Assembly: GCF_000002865.3 (NCBI RefSeq)
Contig: NW_001865056.1
Location: 390,581 to 454,580, forward strand
Source of the DNA: Monosiga brevicollis MX1
Taxonomy: Eukaryota > Opisthokonta > Choanoflagellata > Craspedida > Salpingoecidae
DNA length: 64,000 bases
Direction of reading: 5' to 3'
The notes beneath the pieces were generated by a model. That model was not told the origin of the DNA. It saw only the letters and a program-made list of their open reading frames with translations, and made no database searches. Position 1 is the first letter of the stretch; every line of letters starts with the position of its first letter. Shown one piece after another: positions 37,901 through 47,207 of the stretch. The position numbers and the translations under genes are program-made.

Positions 37901-39995
37901 CAAGCCGACTGCTACAACCCAACCTCCAAGCAGCACCGCGTCAAGTGCAGCGCCAGCAGGTTTCAAGGTCGGACCTGCCAGTGAAAGCAGCCCCAGTTCT
38001 AATCTTTCTTTTGGTGGCAAGCCTGCGGCACCAACCTCGAGTGCCCCGGCGACAACCAGTGCTCCGTCTACAGGCTTCAAGTTTGGGGCCGGTACCTCAG
38101 CTGCCAAACCCGCCGCGCCGTCTGGCTCAGCTGGGAGCACGCCATTTGGACAGACGTCTGCTCCATCAACCAACGCGGCAAAACCAACCACCGCACCGTC
38201 TGCTCCCGCATCCACAGCCGCGCCAAGCAGTGGTGGCGGTTTTGTTTTTGGAGCCAGTCCTTCAGCCACAGGTATGTGTTTACGGCCGTGTGAGACCATT
38301 TCTACAAACCAGCAATCGGTGACTTGCTCATGCTTTGAATGACGTGGTTGTCTGGTCCTAGCTGGTGCGCAGAAGCCTCCTGCCCCAGCCCCCGGCCTCA
38401 ATCAAGCCGCTGGCGGTGGAATCTCGTTTGGGGCCACACCTGCAGCCGGTGGGGGTGAACAAGCCAAACCCGCCTCTCCCTTTGGTGCTGCACCCAAGGC
38501 AGGGGCCAACGCCTCGCCGTTTGGTCAGCCTGCTGGTGGAACAACCACGAGTGGTGCCGCTGTTACTACTACAAAGTCTTCGCCCTTTGGCCAGCCTGCA
38601 GGTGGCACGGGCACGCCCGCGGCCTCTTCGCCCTTTGGTCAACCAGCAGGTGGGATAAAGCCAGCTGGAAACCCGTCCACAACAGCTTCCCCCTTTGGTG
38701 CTCAGCCGGCTGGCCAGGGTGCTCCAGCTTTCGGCGGAGGCACCCAAGCGAGTGCGTCTCCGAGCATGGGTGGCATGGGTGGCAGTGCGCCTGGCCAAAG
38801 TGGGGGTTTCTCCTTTGGTAAGCCGGGTAGCGGGCCAACAAATGCCACCCAGGGCTCTTCTGGTAGCTCGCCATTCGGTCAGCCACCAGCGGCAACGAGT
38901 GGAGCGTCACCCTTTGGCCAAGCTGCTCCGGCGAGTACTGCGCCCACGAGCACGAGCGGAACCTCACAAAACGGGTTTGCTTTTGGTGCAAGTTCGGCAC
39001 CCAAGCCTAGTGCATCACCCTTTGGCGGCAACCCAGCGGTCCCGAGTACCAATGGGCCTACGGGTGGAGGGGGCTTCAACTTTTCGGCCAAGCCCGGAGC
39101 TGCCCCTGGGGCTGCTGGCAGCCCCTTTGGTGGGGGTGCTGGCGGTGGGGCCAAGCCCTTTGGTGGAGCTTCCTCGGGCAATGGACAGTCTGCTCAGGGT
39201 TTTGGAGCCGGTGCAAGTGCCTCGGGGTTTGGAAACGGCGCGACATCTGGAAGCAGCCCTTTTGGAGGCGCCGCGGCAAAACCTGGTGCTCCAGGGGGTT
39301 TTGCAGGGGCATCCACAGGTGCGTCACCTTTCGGTGCGAAACCAGCGGGTGGCTTTGGGAGCGGCAGCCCTGCGCCAACTGGTGGATTTGGAAGTGGCAC
39401 TGGCACGCCAGGTGGATTTGGTGGTTCCAAGCCAGCCGGCGGGTTTGGTAGTGGCAGCCCTGCACCAACTGGTGGATTTGGAAGTGGCGCTGGCACGCCA
39501 GGTGCATTTGGGGGTGCTGGTTCCAAGCCAGCCGGTGGCTTTGGTAGTGGCAGCCCTGCACCAACCAGCGGCTTTGGGAGCGGTGCTGGCGCACCAGGTG
39601 GCTTTGGTGCGGGCACGGGCGGTGGTTTCGGCAGCGGCACGGGCACTGGCAACACAGCCGGTGGCTTTGGGAGTGGTTCGGGTACGCCCACTGGTGGCTT
39701 TGGTGCGGGTACGGGTGCGGGGGGCTTTGGAAGCGGTCCAGGCACTCCTTCTGGCGGTTTTGGGGCGGGTGCACCCGCATTTGGCACAGGTACTGACTGC
39801 TATTGATATTAGTTTTCCGTTTGCTTGTTGGCCGACTCGCCTGTGTATTGGTTGGCCATCTTGATGGCCTTTACTCTTTCCGCTTTAACTGTGGCCGTCT
39901 GTCTTGTAGGTGGGCCTGCACCACCCAACGCAGCCGTCTTCAGTGCTGGACGTTCATCCAGCGCCCCGCGGCGCAGGTCGCGCGGTCGCAAGTAG
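34921..39995 (+). CDS. Membrane-anchored FG-repeat nucleoporin, POM121-like architecture
   Basis: Starts at ATG 34921 (MADPSKLAVP). Residues about 10-50 are strongly hydrophobic (AGAIVIAFGMAYLAGVSW, then VVAGALLVIVAVPVGAY), one long or two short membrane segments, followed by basic YTRNRSRITRA. A GTGAGC donor at 35214 joins in phase 0 to AALPRALIYSTHPGHV; the next join (donor after 35520, acceptor CTGCAG at 35602) restores phase and gives ALGRNSNSRPALSR and NMLADLMGGQREP. A basic NLS-like region (SKRPGAADD, SHKRRANRNE, DKRHKAARA) and a coiled coil (MQERIAQMTRELATQRRDFE..., 36130-36330) follow. From 37540 the protein is a long FG domain: SPFQL, GFKLG, SPFGQ, FSFGKP, then from 39300 tandem GGFGSG repeats. 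It ends FSAGRSSSAPRRRSRGRK, a basic tail like that of POM121. The nucleoporin role is secure from the FG repeats; POM121 relationship is an architectural inference, and convergence or a Nup1/Nup153 relationship is possible. Confidence 0.78.
39340..39790 (+). repeat. In-frame tandem repeats encoding GGFGSG units
   Basis: Near-identical DNA blocks of 60-80 bp (encoding GGFGSGSPAPTGGFGSG-type units) repeated about six times within the FG nucleoporin. This points to recent duplication or homogenisation. Confidence 0.88.
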
Positions 39996-41463
39996 AAGCC
40001 CGGTCCACGACTTGTTCCCATTCCCATAAAATGAGGAGATAAAGAGAGCAAAAAGAAAGAAAAAAAAGAAGAGAGAGAGAGAGAGCCGAGTCTGATTCAA
40101 ACCAGGACCACATCGAATGTGCTTGGTGTGTGTATGTGTGTGCTTTGCGAGGAAGATTCGTTCTGTTCTGTCCTCCCAAGTGTCTTGTTGACTTGGTGAG
40201 ACAACAGCGAGGCCAATCGAAGCATGCCACCTGAATGATGGAGCAGAACAATGACATGCTTAAGAGAAACTGATCATAAATAATGCGGCTGGGCTGCCCG
40301 AAGCGTTGGCGACGACGCATGTTTGCTTGAGACCAAAAGTTTATAGCATAGCCCAGTCCAAACCTCCCATTGACAGGCTAGTTAGTGCCGTCAAGTCTAC
40401 GTTGTTCAGCTCGAGTACTTTCAAGAAGAGCATCATGTGATTCCTTCAACCATACATGAACTCATTCGTTGCGTCGTGAATGGCGTGGGCGTCATCGTGA
40501 ATTCAAACGCATCAGCACATGTGAACTTCGAAGGTAGAGCGCGCCATGGGTGGTGCCTGACCGTGGAGACTTCCCTGCTTGATCCGCAAATTCAATGCAC
40601 CATGCCACACACGTGAAAGTCATGCGCAGCGCTGCGCAGAGATGCGCCCCTCCCATAAACCCCCTTCCTTACCTTCAAACGGTGTGTGACAGGTTGACGT
40701 GCGCATGACTTTTCCTTGCACACTTTCACCCTTTCCTTGCACCCGTTCAGGGATGCTGCTAGGACCTCATCACATTGTCAGACAAACAGGTGTGGAGAAT
40801 GTGGCCACGGGTGTGATAATTTTGAAGCCATGTATGATCATAAGGCGTAATTGTGTGACAACTCGTATGCAAATCGTTCTGCTAATGCACCTTCAAGTAG
40901 GGAAATCTATTTCGAATGTGTGGTATTACCGCTGCGCATCTCCCCTTGACGAGCTTACGTGTGTGACACGCTATTGCCACTGGTCGACGAGCGCGCACTT
41001 TGGCGCTCTGTCTGCACTCTGACTGCGCTCTGACTGCGCTCTGTCTGCGCTCTGTCTGCGCTCTGTCTGCTCCTGTTTTGGGTCGGGGTGACAAGACGAG
41101 CTGACGTTGTGCAGAGCAGCAGGTGTTTCCCGTTAAAGAGTTGCAGTGTGCTGGGAAAGCCGGCGGACTTGGTTTGCTATTTTTTTTTTGCTCGGGGCCA
41201 CGTTTCCCCTCCCCCTTCCAACCGTCTATTTCCCCATCTCCTTGCCTGATTGTTCCTTATTCGTCTTTCCTCGTGTTCGCACGGCGGCCGCCTTGACTCC
41301 TGTCGGCCCTTCTTATTTCCGTCATCCGCCTCTGTGCACTCGCCGTGGTTGATCAAACGAGACGAGCACATTGGCGTGACACTTCGGCACCCAAAGCCGA
41401 GGGGGGCGCTTCCACCCATACGCTTGCCGTGGCCGCGCGTTTGGCTGCACTTCGGCCCACGCC
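39996..41463. other. 1.47 kb spacer downstream of the FG nucleoporin
   Basis: No gene recognised. It has AG-rich sequence at 40060-40085, an 11-bp tandem repeat at 41006-41072, and pyrimidine-rich leader-like sequence from 41200 that precedes the carrier gene. Confidence 0.6.
41006..41072. repeat. CTCTGTCTGCG undecamer tandem repeat
   Basis: About six units alternating CTCTGACTGCG and CTCTGTCTGCG in a non-coding spacer. Confidence 0.85.
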
Positions 41464-42490
41464 ATGGTGGTTGCTGAAGTCGCTTCGCCCGCGGTGGCGG
41501 CCTCGACCATACTCAGCTCTTTGCTGACTCACCCTTTGCACCGCGTCCGCGCTTTGATGGCCGTCAGCGGGGAGCTACACGCTCAGAACAAGGCCGACAT
41601 CTTGGCTGTGTGCAGTCCATCCGCCTGCGCCCAATGGCAATTCAAACAGGGTGGTGTTGAGAGCATATGGCATGGTGCCCTCGACTCAATAGCCCTTGGC
41701 CTCGTTCCCAGCTTGCTGCTTCGGCCGATCATCGAGAGTCTATGCATGCCGGCCGCCGACGCCTCGCCTGCGACCCGCATTGGCCTTGCGCTCGCGCAGA
41801 GTCTGCTTCACCTCTCTCTCACCTACCCCCTGAGCCTCTGTGCTCTCAAGACTACCCAGGATGTGCCCGTGAATGGTCACTATCGCTACACTAGTGGGTT
41901 TCATGCTTTACGCGAAGCCTTCTCCGCGGTAAGCTCTTGCCCCTCACCGCCAACAATGCAACGCCCGACGCGTGTCTGGAAGTGTGGCCGCTGAGCTTGA
42001 ACTGCACCCCCTGATTGATCATGTCTGCTCTGACGCGTCGGACTTTGCGTCTGCTCTCTGTGTGCTTTCGTGGCTGATTGGCGCGTGTGCAACTCAACTT
42101 GGATAGGGTGTTGAATCAGCTGTGCCACGTCTGTACCGTGGCCTCGGCCTCTCAGTGGCCGGCGTGCTTGTCTATCGCCTGTCCTATGCTGGCATGCTTT
42201 CGCTCATGCCCTCTCGGATCGGACCGGCCAACACCTTCCTGACCGCCATCGCAGCTGGCATGCTCGCCTACCCCCTGGACGTCTTACGCCGACGTTACAT
42301 CGCGCTTGATCCCGTTGATATGCGATCAAGCTGGCAATATGCACGCGACATGATCCGTTCAGAAGGCTTTCAAGCCTTTTATTTTGGCAACATGATGGCC
42401 ATGGTCGAGAACCTGTCGAATCGGATCGCGCTTATGCAAATCTACCCGCTCGTTGCCCGCACCCGGACTTTTGGTGGCCTGAGCTCTTGA
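41464..42490 (+). CDS. Divergent mitochondrial carrier (SLC25), ADP/ATP-carrier-like
   Basis: Two exons: 41464-41929 and about 42107-42490. Three repeat units of the mitochondrial carrier fold can be traced. Repeat 1 begins with LTHPLHRVRALM, repeat 2 with LTYPLSLCALKTTQ, and repeat 3 with LAYPLDVLRRRYIALD. Only the third keeps the P-x-[DE]-x-x-[KR] motif; it also resembles the RRRMMM stretch of ADP/ATP carriers. The region before it, RLYRGLGLSVAGVLVYRLSY, matches the 'GFNVSVQGIIIYRAAYFG' part of that carrier, and the end EGFQAFYFGNMMAMVEN matches 'EGAKAFFKGAWSNVLRG'. About 280 residues, near the usual 300. It would sit in the inner mitochondrial membrane. Loss of the acidic and basic motif residues in repeats 1 and 2 suggests a non-canonical carrier or a carrier-derived protein such as those of the MTCH type. 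AATAAA lies at 42670-42675. Confidence 0.8.
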
Positions 42491-43218
42491 CACCAGCTCC
42501 GAAACGCCTGCAGTGCAGGCTTGGGCTCAGCCCTCAAATGCGTGTTCACCCCGTGTGTCGTGTTTGCGTACCTGCCTTGATCTCGAGAGCGGCTGGTCCG
42601 CGCCTTTCTAGCTTGATCGTGGGTGTCAACTCATGATGAGACTCACCCCAATCACCACTTTATTGCCAGAATAAATTGACCCAACAGAATATACAAAATC
42701 CAGTGTCCCGCACGTCCTTCATCGCAACAGGCCCTCGCACAGCAACTCTGCCTCTCCTTTCCAAGCCTGCCCTCCTTAGCCACAGCCCAAAGCCCACCAC
42801 AGACTCACAACAAAGTCATTCACAAGTCCCGTCCAACGACCATCACTTTTGTTTGTTTTCATCTTTTTCTCTTTTGCGTGCTCTCTCTCCTCTCTCAAAA
42901 TCTCTCCTCAAAAATCTCTCAAAATCTCTCTCTGTTAATCTCTCTCTCTAAATCTCTAAATCTCTAAATCTCTAAATCTCTAAATCTCTCTCTCTGCGGA
43001 CGTCCGTTCTGGATCGCGCAGGTTGGCCAGTTGGGGTGACAGCAGCCGATTTCACGCTCCAGGCGTGACCAAGACCGTAGTCGCCAAAGGAGTGTGGATG
43101 ACCAACGTCCAGTGCTGCCCCCGTACTATCACTGGGTCTTCGTGGACAACGCTGTGTGAGTCGGGTAAACTGGATGGCATCGCGAGCGCGTCAGCGGGGT
43201 ATAGCAGCCATCAGCGCG
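42491..43218. other. Spacer between carrier and SLC7 genes
   Basis: Non-coding; 42880-42995 is a CTCTAAAT/CTCTCAAA pyrimidine-A repeat similar in style to the one near 20 kb. The remainder holds the SLC7 leader. Confidence 0.55.
42670..42675 (+). terminator. AATAAA poly(A) signal candidate for the carrier gene
   Basis: AATAAA 180 bp after the carrier stop codon. Use is inferred. Confidence 0.4.
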
Positions 43219-45649
43219 ATGGACGCTGACCTCGGAGACGAAGATACCGTGCCCTTTCTGGAGCAACCGGGCATTGCTCCTGATGCATCGATTGACGGAG
43301 ACGTAAACATCCAAGGTGTGTGCTGACAAGTGAGTCGGGGAAAACCAGGCTTGAGTCTGCCCATCGCATGCTCATGCCTTCTCCGCTCTTCATGTGCTGG
43401 CCCGCGTGATTTGCGGCTGCACACTGCAGTTCAACTAGAGCCGCCCAGGTCTTTGACCCTGACCAATGCCATCACCTTTGTGGTGGGCACCATGATTGGG
43501 AGTGGCATCTTTGCCTCGCCTGGCTCTGTCCTTGTCGATGCGAAATCGGCGGGCATGGCCTTTATCGCCTGGATCGTCGCGGGCCTAGTGGCGCTGATGG
43601 GCTCAGCTTGCTATGCCGAACTCGGCACGCTCTTGCCGGCTAATGGTGCCGAATACACGTACATCAACGCTGGTCTTCACCCAGTAGTCGCCTTTCTCTT
43701 CACATGGACGAGTAGCGTCGTTACGCGCCCAGGCTCCCAGGCCATCATGATTCTCATTGCGGGCGAGTATCTGTGTAAGGCACTGAGCGGCACCGAATTT
43801 GTGGACGAATGGACCTTTAAGGGCGTTGCCGTTGCCCTCAACACCGTGGTCCTGCTTATCAATTGCTGGTCCAGCCGCTGGGGAGCTTGGCTGCAGGACA
43901 GCACCACGGCCATCAAAGTCATGGCGCTTGTTCTGATCTCCCTGCTGGGCCTCGCATGGTTGGCTCACTTTGCTCAGGTGGGTCGGCATTGCCCCTAATG
44001 GAAAGCTGAACCTGAGTCTCTAGCTCCTCTTACTGTCACCCTCGGTGTTGGGGCGACGTGGTTGTGCTGTCCGGTTAGGATCCTGACTCGGCCGCATACC
44101 GCAACCTGCACGGTGACAATGCGTTTTCAAGCGATCGAGTACGTACTGCCTTTGGTTGTTGTTGCAACCAACCTGGCTTTCTCGCGCGGTACGTGCATAG
44201 TTGGCATCAATGGCCAATGCTCACTTGGTGCGTCTGGATCTTCAGTTTTCCATCGGCCTCTTTGGGTTGGCCGTGGTGAATGCGCTCTTCTCGTATGACG
44301 GGTGGAACAACGCCAACTTTTGCGTGGCCGAGATGGTGAATCCTGCTCGTGACCTACCACGTGCCTTGGTCATTGGCATCCCCTTGGTTGTCGTCATCTA
44401 TGTGTTTGCCAACCTGGCCTATTTTGCCGTGTTGGACTTGGACTCGATCGCGGACCTTGAGGCGGGCAAGCCTAATGAGAGCTTCGCCAGCACCTTTGCG
44501 CGCGTCACTATGGGCCGCGTGGGGGGTGTCATCTTACCTTTGCTCATCTTTGCCTCGGCCTTTGGCGCCACCAACGGTACGCTCGGCACGGGCAGGTGTG
44601 CTGACCAACGCTCGGAAAAGCTTAGAAAAAAAAACTGCTCATGCATGGTTCGTCTGGTGACCTTGGACGTAGGCTCCTTATACACAGCGGCCCGCCTAGT
44701 CCGCGAGTCGGCCCAGCAAGGCCATTTTCCATCTTTCCTCGGTGGTCTATGGTCGGGGCGGGAACCCACGCCAGGGCCTGCGCTCTTGTCGCAGTGTTAG
44801 TTTTGCATGGCACATGGACCCCGAACTAGCGTCACTAAAGCTCATGCGCTGTCCTATGCTGCGCCGCTGTTATAGACATTGTCAGCACCACACTGCTGCT
44901 CTCTAGCGATTTCAATGCCTTGGTAAGTACGAATGGCAGCACGGCGTGGGGCACATGCATGCCAAGGGTGGTGGTCGTGCGTTCTGGTGACCTTGATCTG
45001 GTATAAATTGCGTGCTTGGCCACACGGCATGGGGCTCATGTGAATAACGCTTGTGCGTTACGAAAGGTGGAGTATTTTAGTGCCGCTGCGTGGGTCTTTT
45101 ATTTCCTTGCTGTTCTGAGCCTCCTGCGACTCAGGCGCTTGCGTCCGCACGATGAGCGGCCATACCGGTTCGTCCTGCTTCAATTGGCTCAAACTGACCG
45201 GCCCTCTCTACATGTCGCCTGGGAACACGTGCCTCTTGCTGATGATAATGCCTGTGCCATGCGATGTCGCTCACGGGCGCAGAGTGCCAACGGCCGTACC
45301 CATCATCTTCCTGCTCATTGCGGCTGGCCTAGTCCTCAGCTTGATCGTGTTGGCGCCTCTAAACAGTCTCATCTCGCTGGGCTTTATCGTCGTTGGCATC
45401 CCGGTGGGGCGAGCGAGTCGCTTGCCCGTTACTCTCTCTTGTGGGCTCTTTCGGCAGACGCAAGGCTGATCTCACAAGCATGTGTCGTGTTGGTAGATTT
45501 ACTACATGCGGTCTTGGCTGCAGGCGCGCTTCAAGTGGTGCATCTTTGCGCACCAAGCAGAAAACGTCACGGCCTCTTTTCATCCTCTCGAAGAGCTGGA
45601 GACGGATGACTCCAGGCGGAGTAGCACTTCCGACAACTTGTTTCTCTAA
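43219..45649 (+). CDS. SLC7-family (LAT-type) amino-acid transporter
   Basis: APC-superfamily 12-helix transporter of the plasma membrane. Exon 1 starts at ATG 43219 (MDADLGDEDTVPFLEQPG), an acidic cytosolic N-terminus. TM1 has the unwound substrate motif: FVVGTMIGSGIFASPGSVL. Then IAWIVAGLVALMGSACYAEL (TM2), YINAGLHPVVAFLFTWTSSV (TM3), and TIKVMAL-type helix 5 TTAIKVMALVLISLLGLAW. LFSYDGWNNANFCVAEMVNP (~44290) is the conserved TM6 region, with NPARDLPRALVIGIPLVVVI next. RLVRESAQQGHFPSFLGGL (~44690) matches the loop after TM8, EYFSAAAWVFYFLAVLSLL is TM10, and VPTAVPIIFLLIAAGLVL is TM11. The tail ends ELETDDSRRSSTSDNLFL at 45649. In animal light chains a loop-2 cysteine binds CD98hc; the corresponding loop here (ALSGTEFVDEWTFKG) has no cysteine. 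Confidence 0.9.
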
Positions 45650-45998
45650 CCCGCTTGCCATTGCACGCCTGTCTCGGACAAGGGCTTGGCCCTCCTCTGA
45701 GCCCTCTCGGGTCGTAGGCGGGGATGAGATGTGCACGGCTTGAAGCACACGCTGATCCATGTCCCAGAGGCGCTCGCTCGTTCCAGCCATGCTGGGTGCT
45801 GACTACCTCTTATTGTATGATATTGTGGTCAATTTACTCATTCATAGCAGTGAAGATGGAAGAAAGCGGAAGGGGAAAAAAAAAAAAGCAAAAACGTGAG
45901 ACACAAACACAGGAAACGACACACACACGCATACACGAGATTTCACGAGAAAAAACAAGCATTGATTGCTAAACAATCAAGAGGTCGTCGGTTTGTGC
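45650..45998. other. Convergent spacer SLC7 / H1-like gene
   Basis: About 350 bp between two convergent stops; an A run at 45877-45888. Nothing else seen. Confidence 0.5.
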
Positions 45999-46461
45999 TC
46001 ATGCCGAGACGGCGACCGTGGGGACGACGGTCTCCTCGGCCACGGGCTCTGCAACCTTGGCGGCCTTGGGTGCCTTGGGTGCCTTGGCGGCCTTGGGTGC
46101 CTTGGGTGCCTTGGCGGCCTTGGGCGCCTGTATGTGGAGCAACAGGCAAAATATGGTCACGAGTGAGATCAAACATGGGTTGAAATCATGTGAGAGATCG
46201 CGCAAGGGCAGGACCAGACGCAAGGGTGGTGGCTTGCGTCGGCCCTGTTGGCAAAACTCCATCGCCAGATCTGTTTTAGGGGCGCACCTTCTCCTTCTTG
46301 GGGGCAGCAACCTTGGGGGTGGCGGCAGCCTTGGGGGCCTTGGGGGCCTTGGGGGCAGCCGTCTTGCGGGGCTTGGTGACCTTCTTGGCTTGCTCGGCGC
46401 CAGTCGCGGGGACGGCGGCGGCCACGGCCTTGGGCTTGCGCTCGCGCAGAGTAGGAGCCAT
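45999..46461 (-). CDS. Lys/Ala/Pro-rich basic protein, histone H1 tail-like
   Basis: Two exons, 46461-46288 and 46127-45999, joined in phase 0 through a GT-AG intron of 160 bp, give exactly 100 residues. The protein starts MAPTLRERKPKAVAA and then consists almost only of Lys, Ala and Pro with KAPKAPKAAKA-type repeats in both exons, ending with an acidic VAEPVAEETVV stretch. Composition and repeat match the C-terminal tail of linker histone H1 or the tail-only H1-like proteins of kinetoplastids and bacteria, and no winged-helix globular domain is present. It probably binds DNA or chromatin; this is inferred from composition only. Alternatives are a ribosomal-protein extension or another polycation. 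It lies head to head with DDX11 across E2F-like sites, which suits S-phase expression. Confidence 0.72.
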
Positions 46462-46846
46462 GTTGATCTGTCGAGATGGCAAGTGCAAATCCAAGAAGCA
46501 CAAGAGACAGCAGACAAGAATTGACGACGAGCAAGCAGGGAAATGTCGCTGAGCACGCACCCCAGCACACCACCACCACCACCACTGACCCGCCCCGCCT
46601 CAAACTCTCTCTATCTCACACACACACACACTCTCTCTCTCTCTCTTTCTGTGTGATGGTGGTGATTGCGAAGTTTGACACCATGCGCTTAGGGCGTTGC
46701 GTGTCAAAGTTGCTATCAACATGGCAAGCAAGCGTCAGCATCAAAAAGGGGGCTCATCGCCGTTACCGTTGAGGACGCCAATTTCTGCAACAAAGGGAAG
46801 CAAGCATTGCAGAAATCGCTCCGACGCTCTGTTTTGTCGACAACAC

Positions 46847-46855
46847 TTTCCCGCC
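46847..46855 (+). promoter_or_regulatory. E2F-like site 1
   Basis: TTTCCCGCC, a perfect match to the E2F core TTTSSCGC plus C, in the divergent spacer. Confidence 0.5.
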
Positions 46856-46879
46856 AACAAAGTTGATGACAATTGTTGT

Positions 46880-46888
46880 TTTCCCGCC
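46880..46888 (+). promoter_or_regulatory. E2F-like site 2
   Basis: Second TTTCCCGCC, in the same orientation and 33 bp from site 1, i.e. about three helical turns. Confidence 0.5.
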
Positions 46889-47207
46889 AAAAAGAGCGGA
46901 GTTTGGTGTTCACTACGTTCGCTCGCTAAATAGCCGTTGTCGAAAACTGACCTGTATTCAACCGCCCGATTCAACTCTGCGTGACACGTCTCTGGGCCCG
47001 TTTCCGGCTCAGACTGGCTCGACACTGGGCGTCTGATCGACTTCGTGCCACGTTGCTGAGGGAGCACGATGCGTCATCAACACACCTGATCTGACCGTAC
47101 TTGACAAGGCAGGCAAAAATTCCTGCCCTCGTGTACGCCCGCGTGTCGCTGCGCGCGCCTTGCCTCGACGTTCGCCCTACCCGAACAGACGCCAACGACG
47201 GTGGGTC

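Larger units (their letters stand above)
46462..47207. promoter_or_regulatory. Head-to-head promoter region of the H1-like gene and DDX11
   Basis: 746 bp between two divergent starts, with CA/CT repeats at 46616-46650 in the H1-like leader and two TTTCCCGCC sites near the middle. No coding signal. Confidence 0.5.

Noticed and set aside
39076-39787. Two long minus-strand open frames rich in Pro/Gln/His
   Set aside because: Antisense shadows of the GC-rich FG-repeat coding sequence.
46018-46524. 168-residue plus-strand open frame over the H1-like gene
   Set aside because: Gly/Leu/Ala antisense shadow of the Lys/Ala/Pro repeats; the minus strand has a clean start, phase-matched intron and stop.
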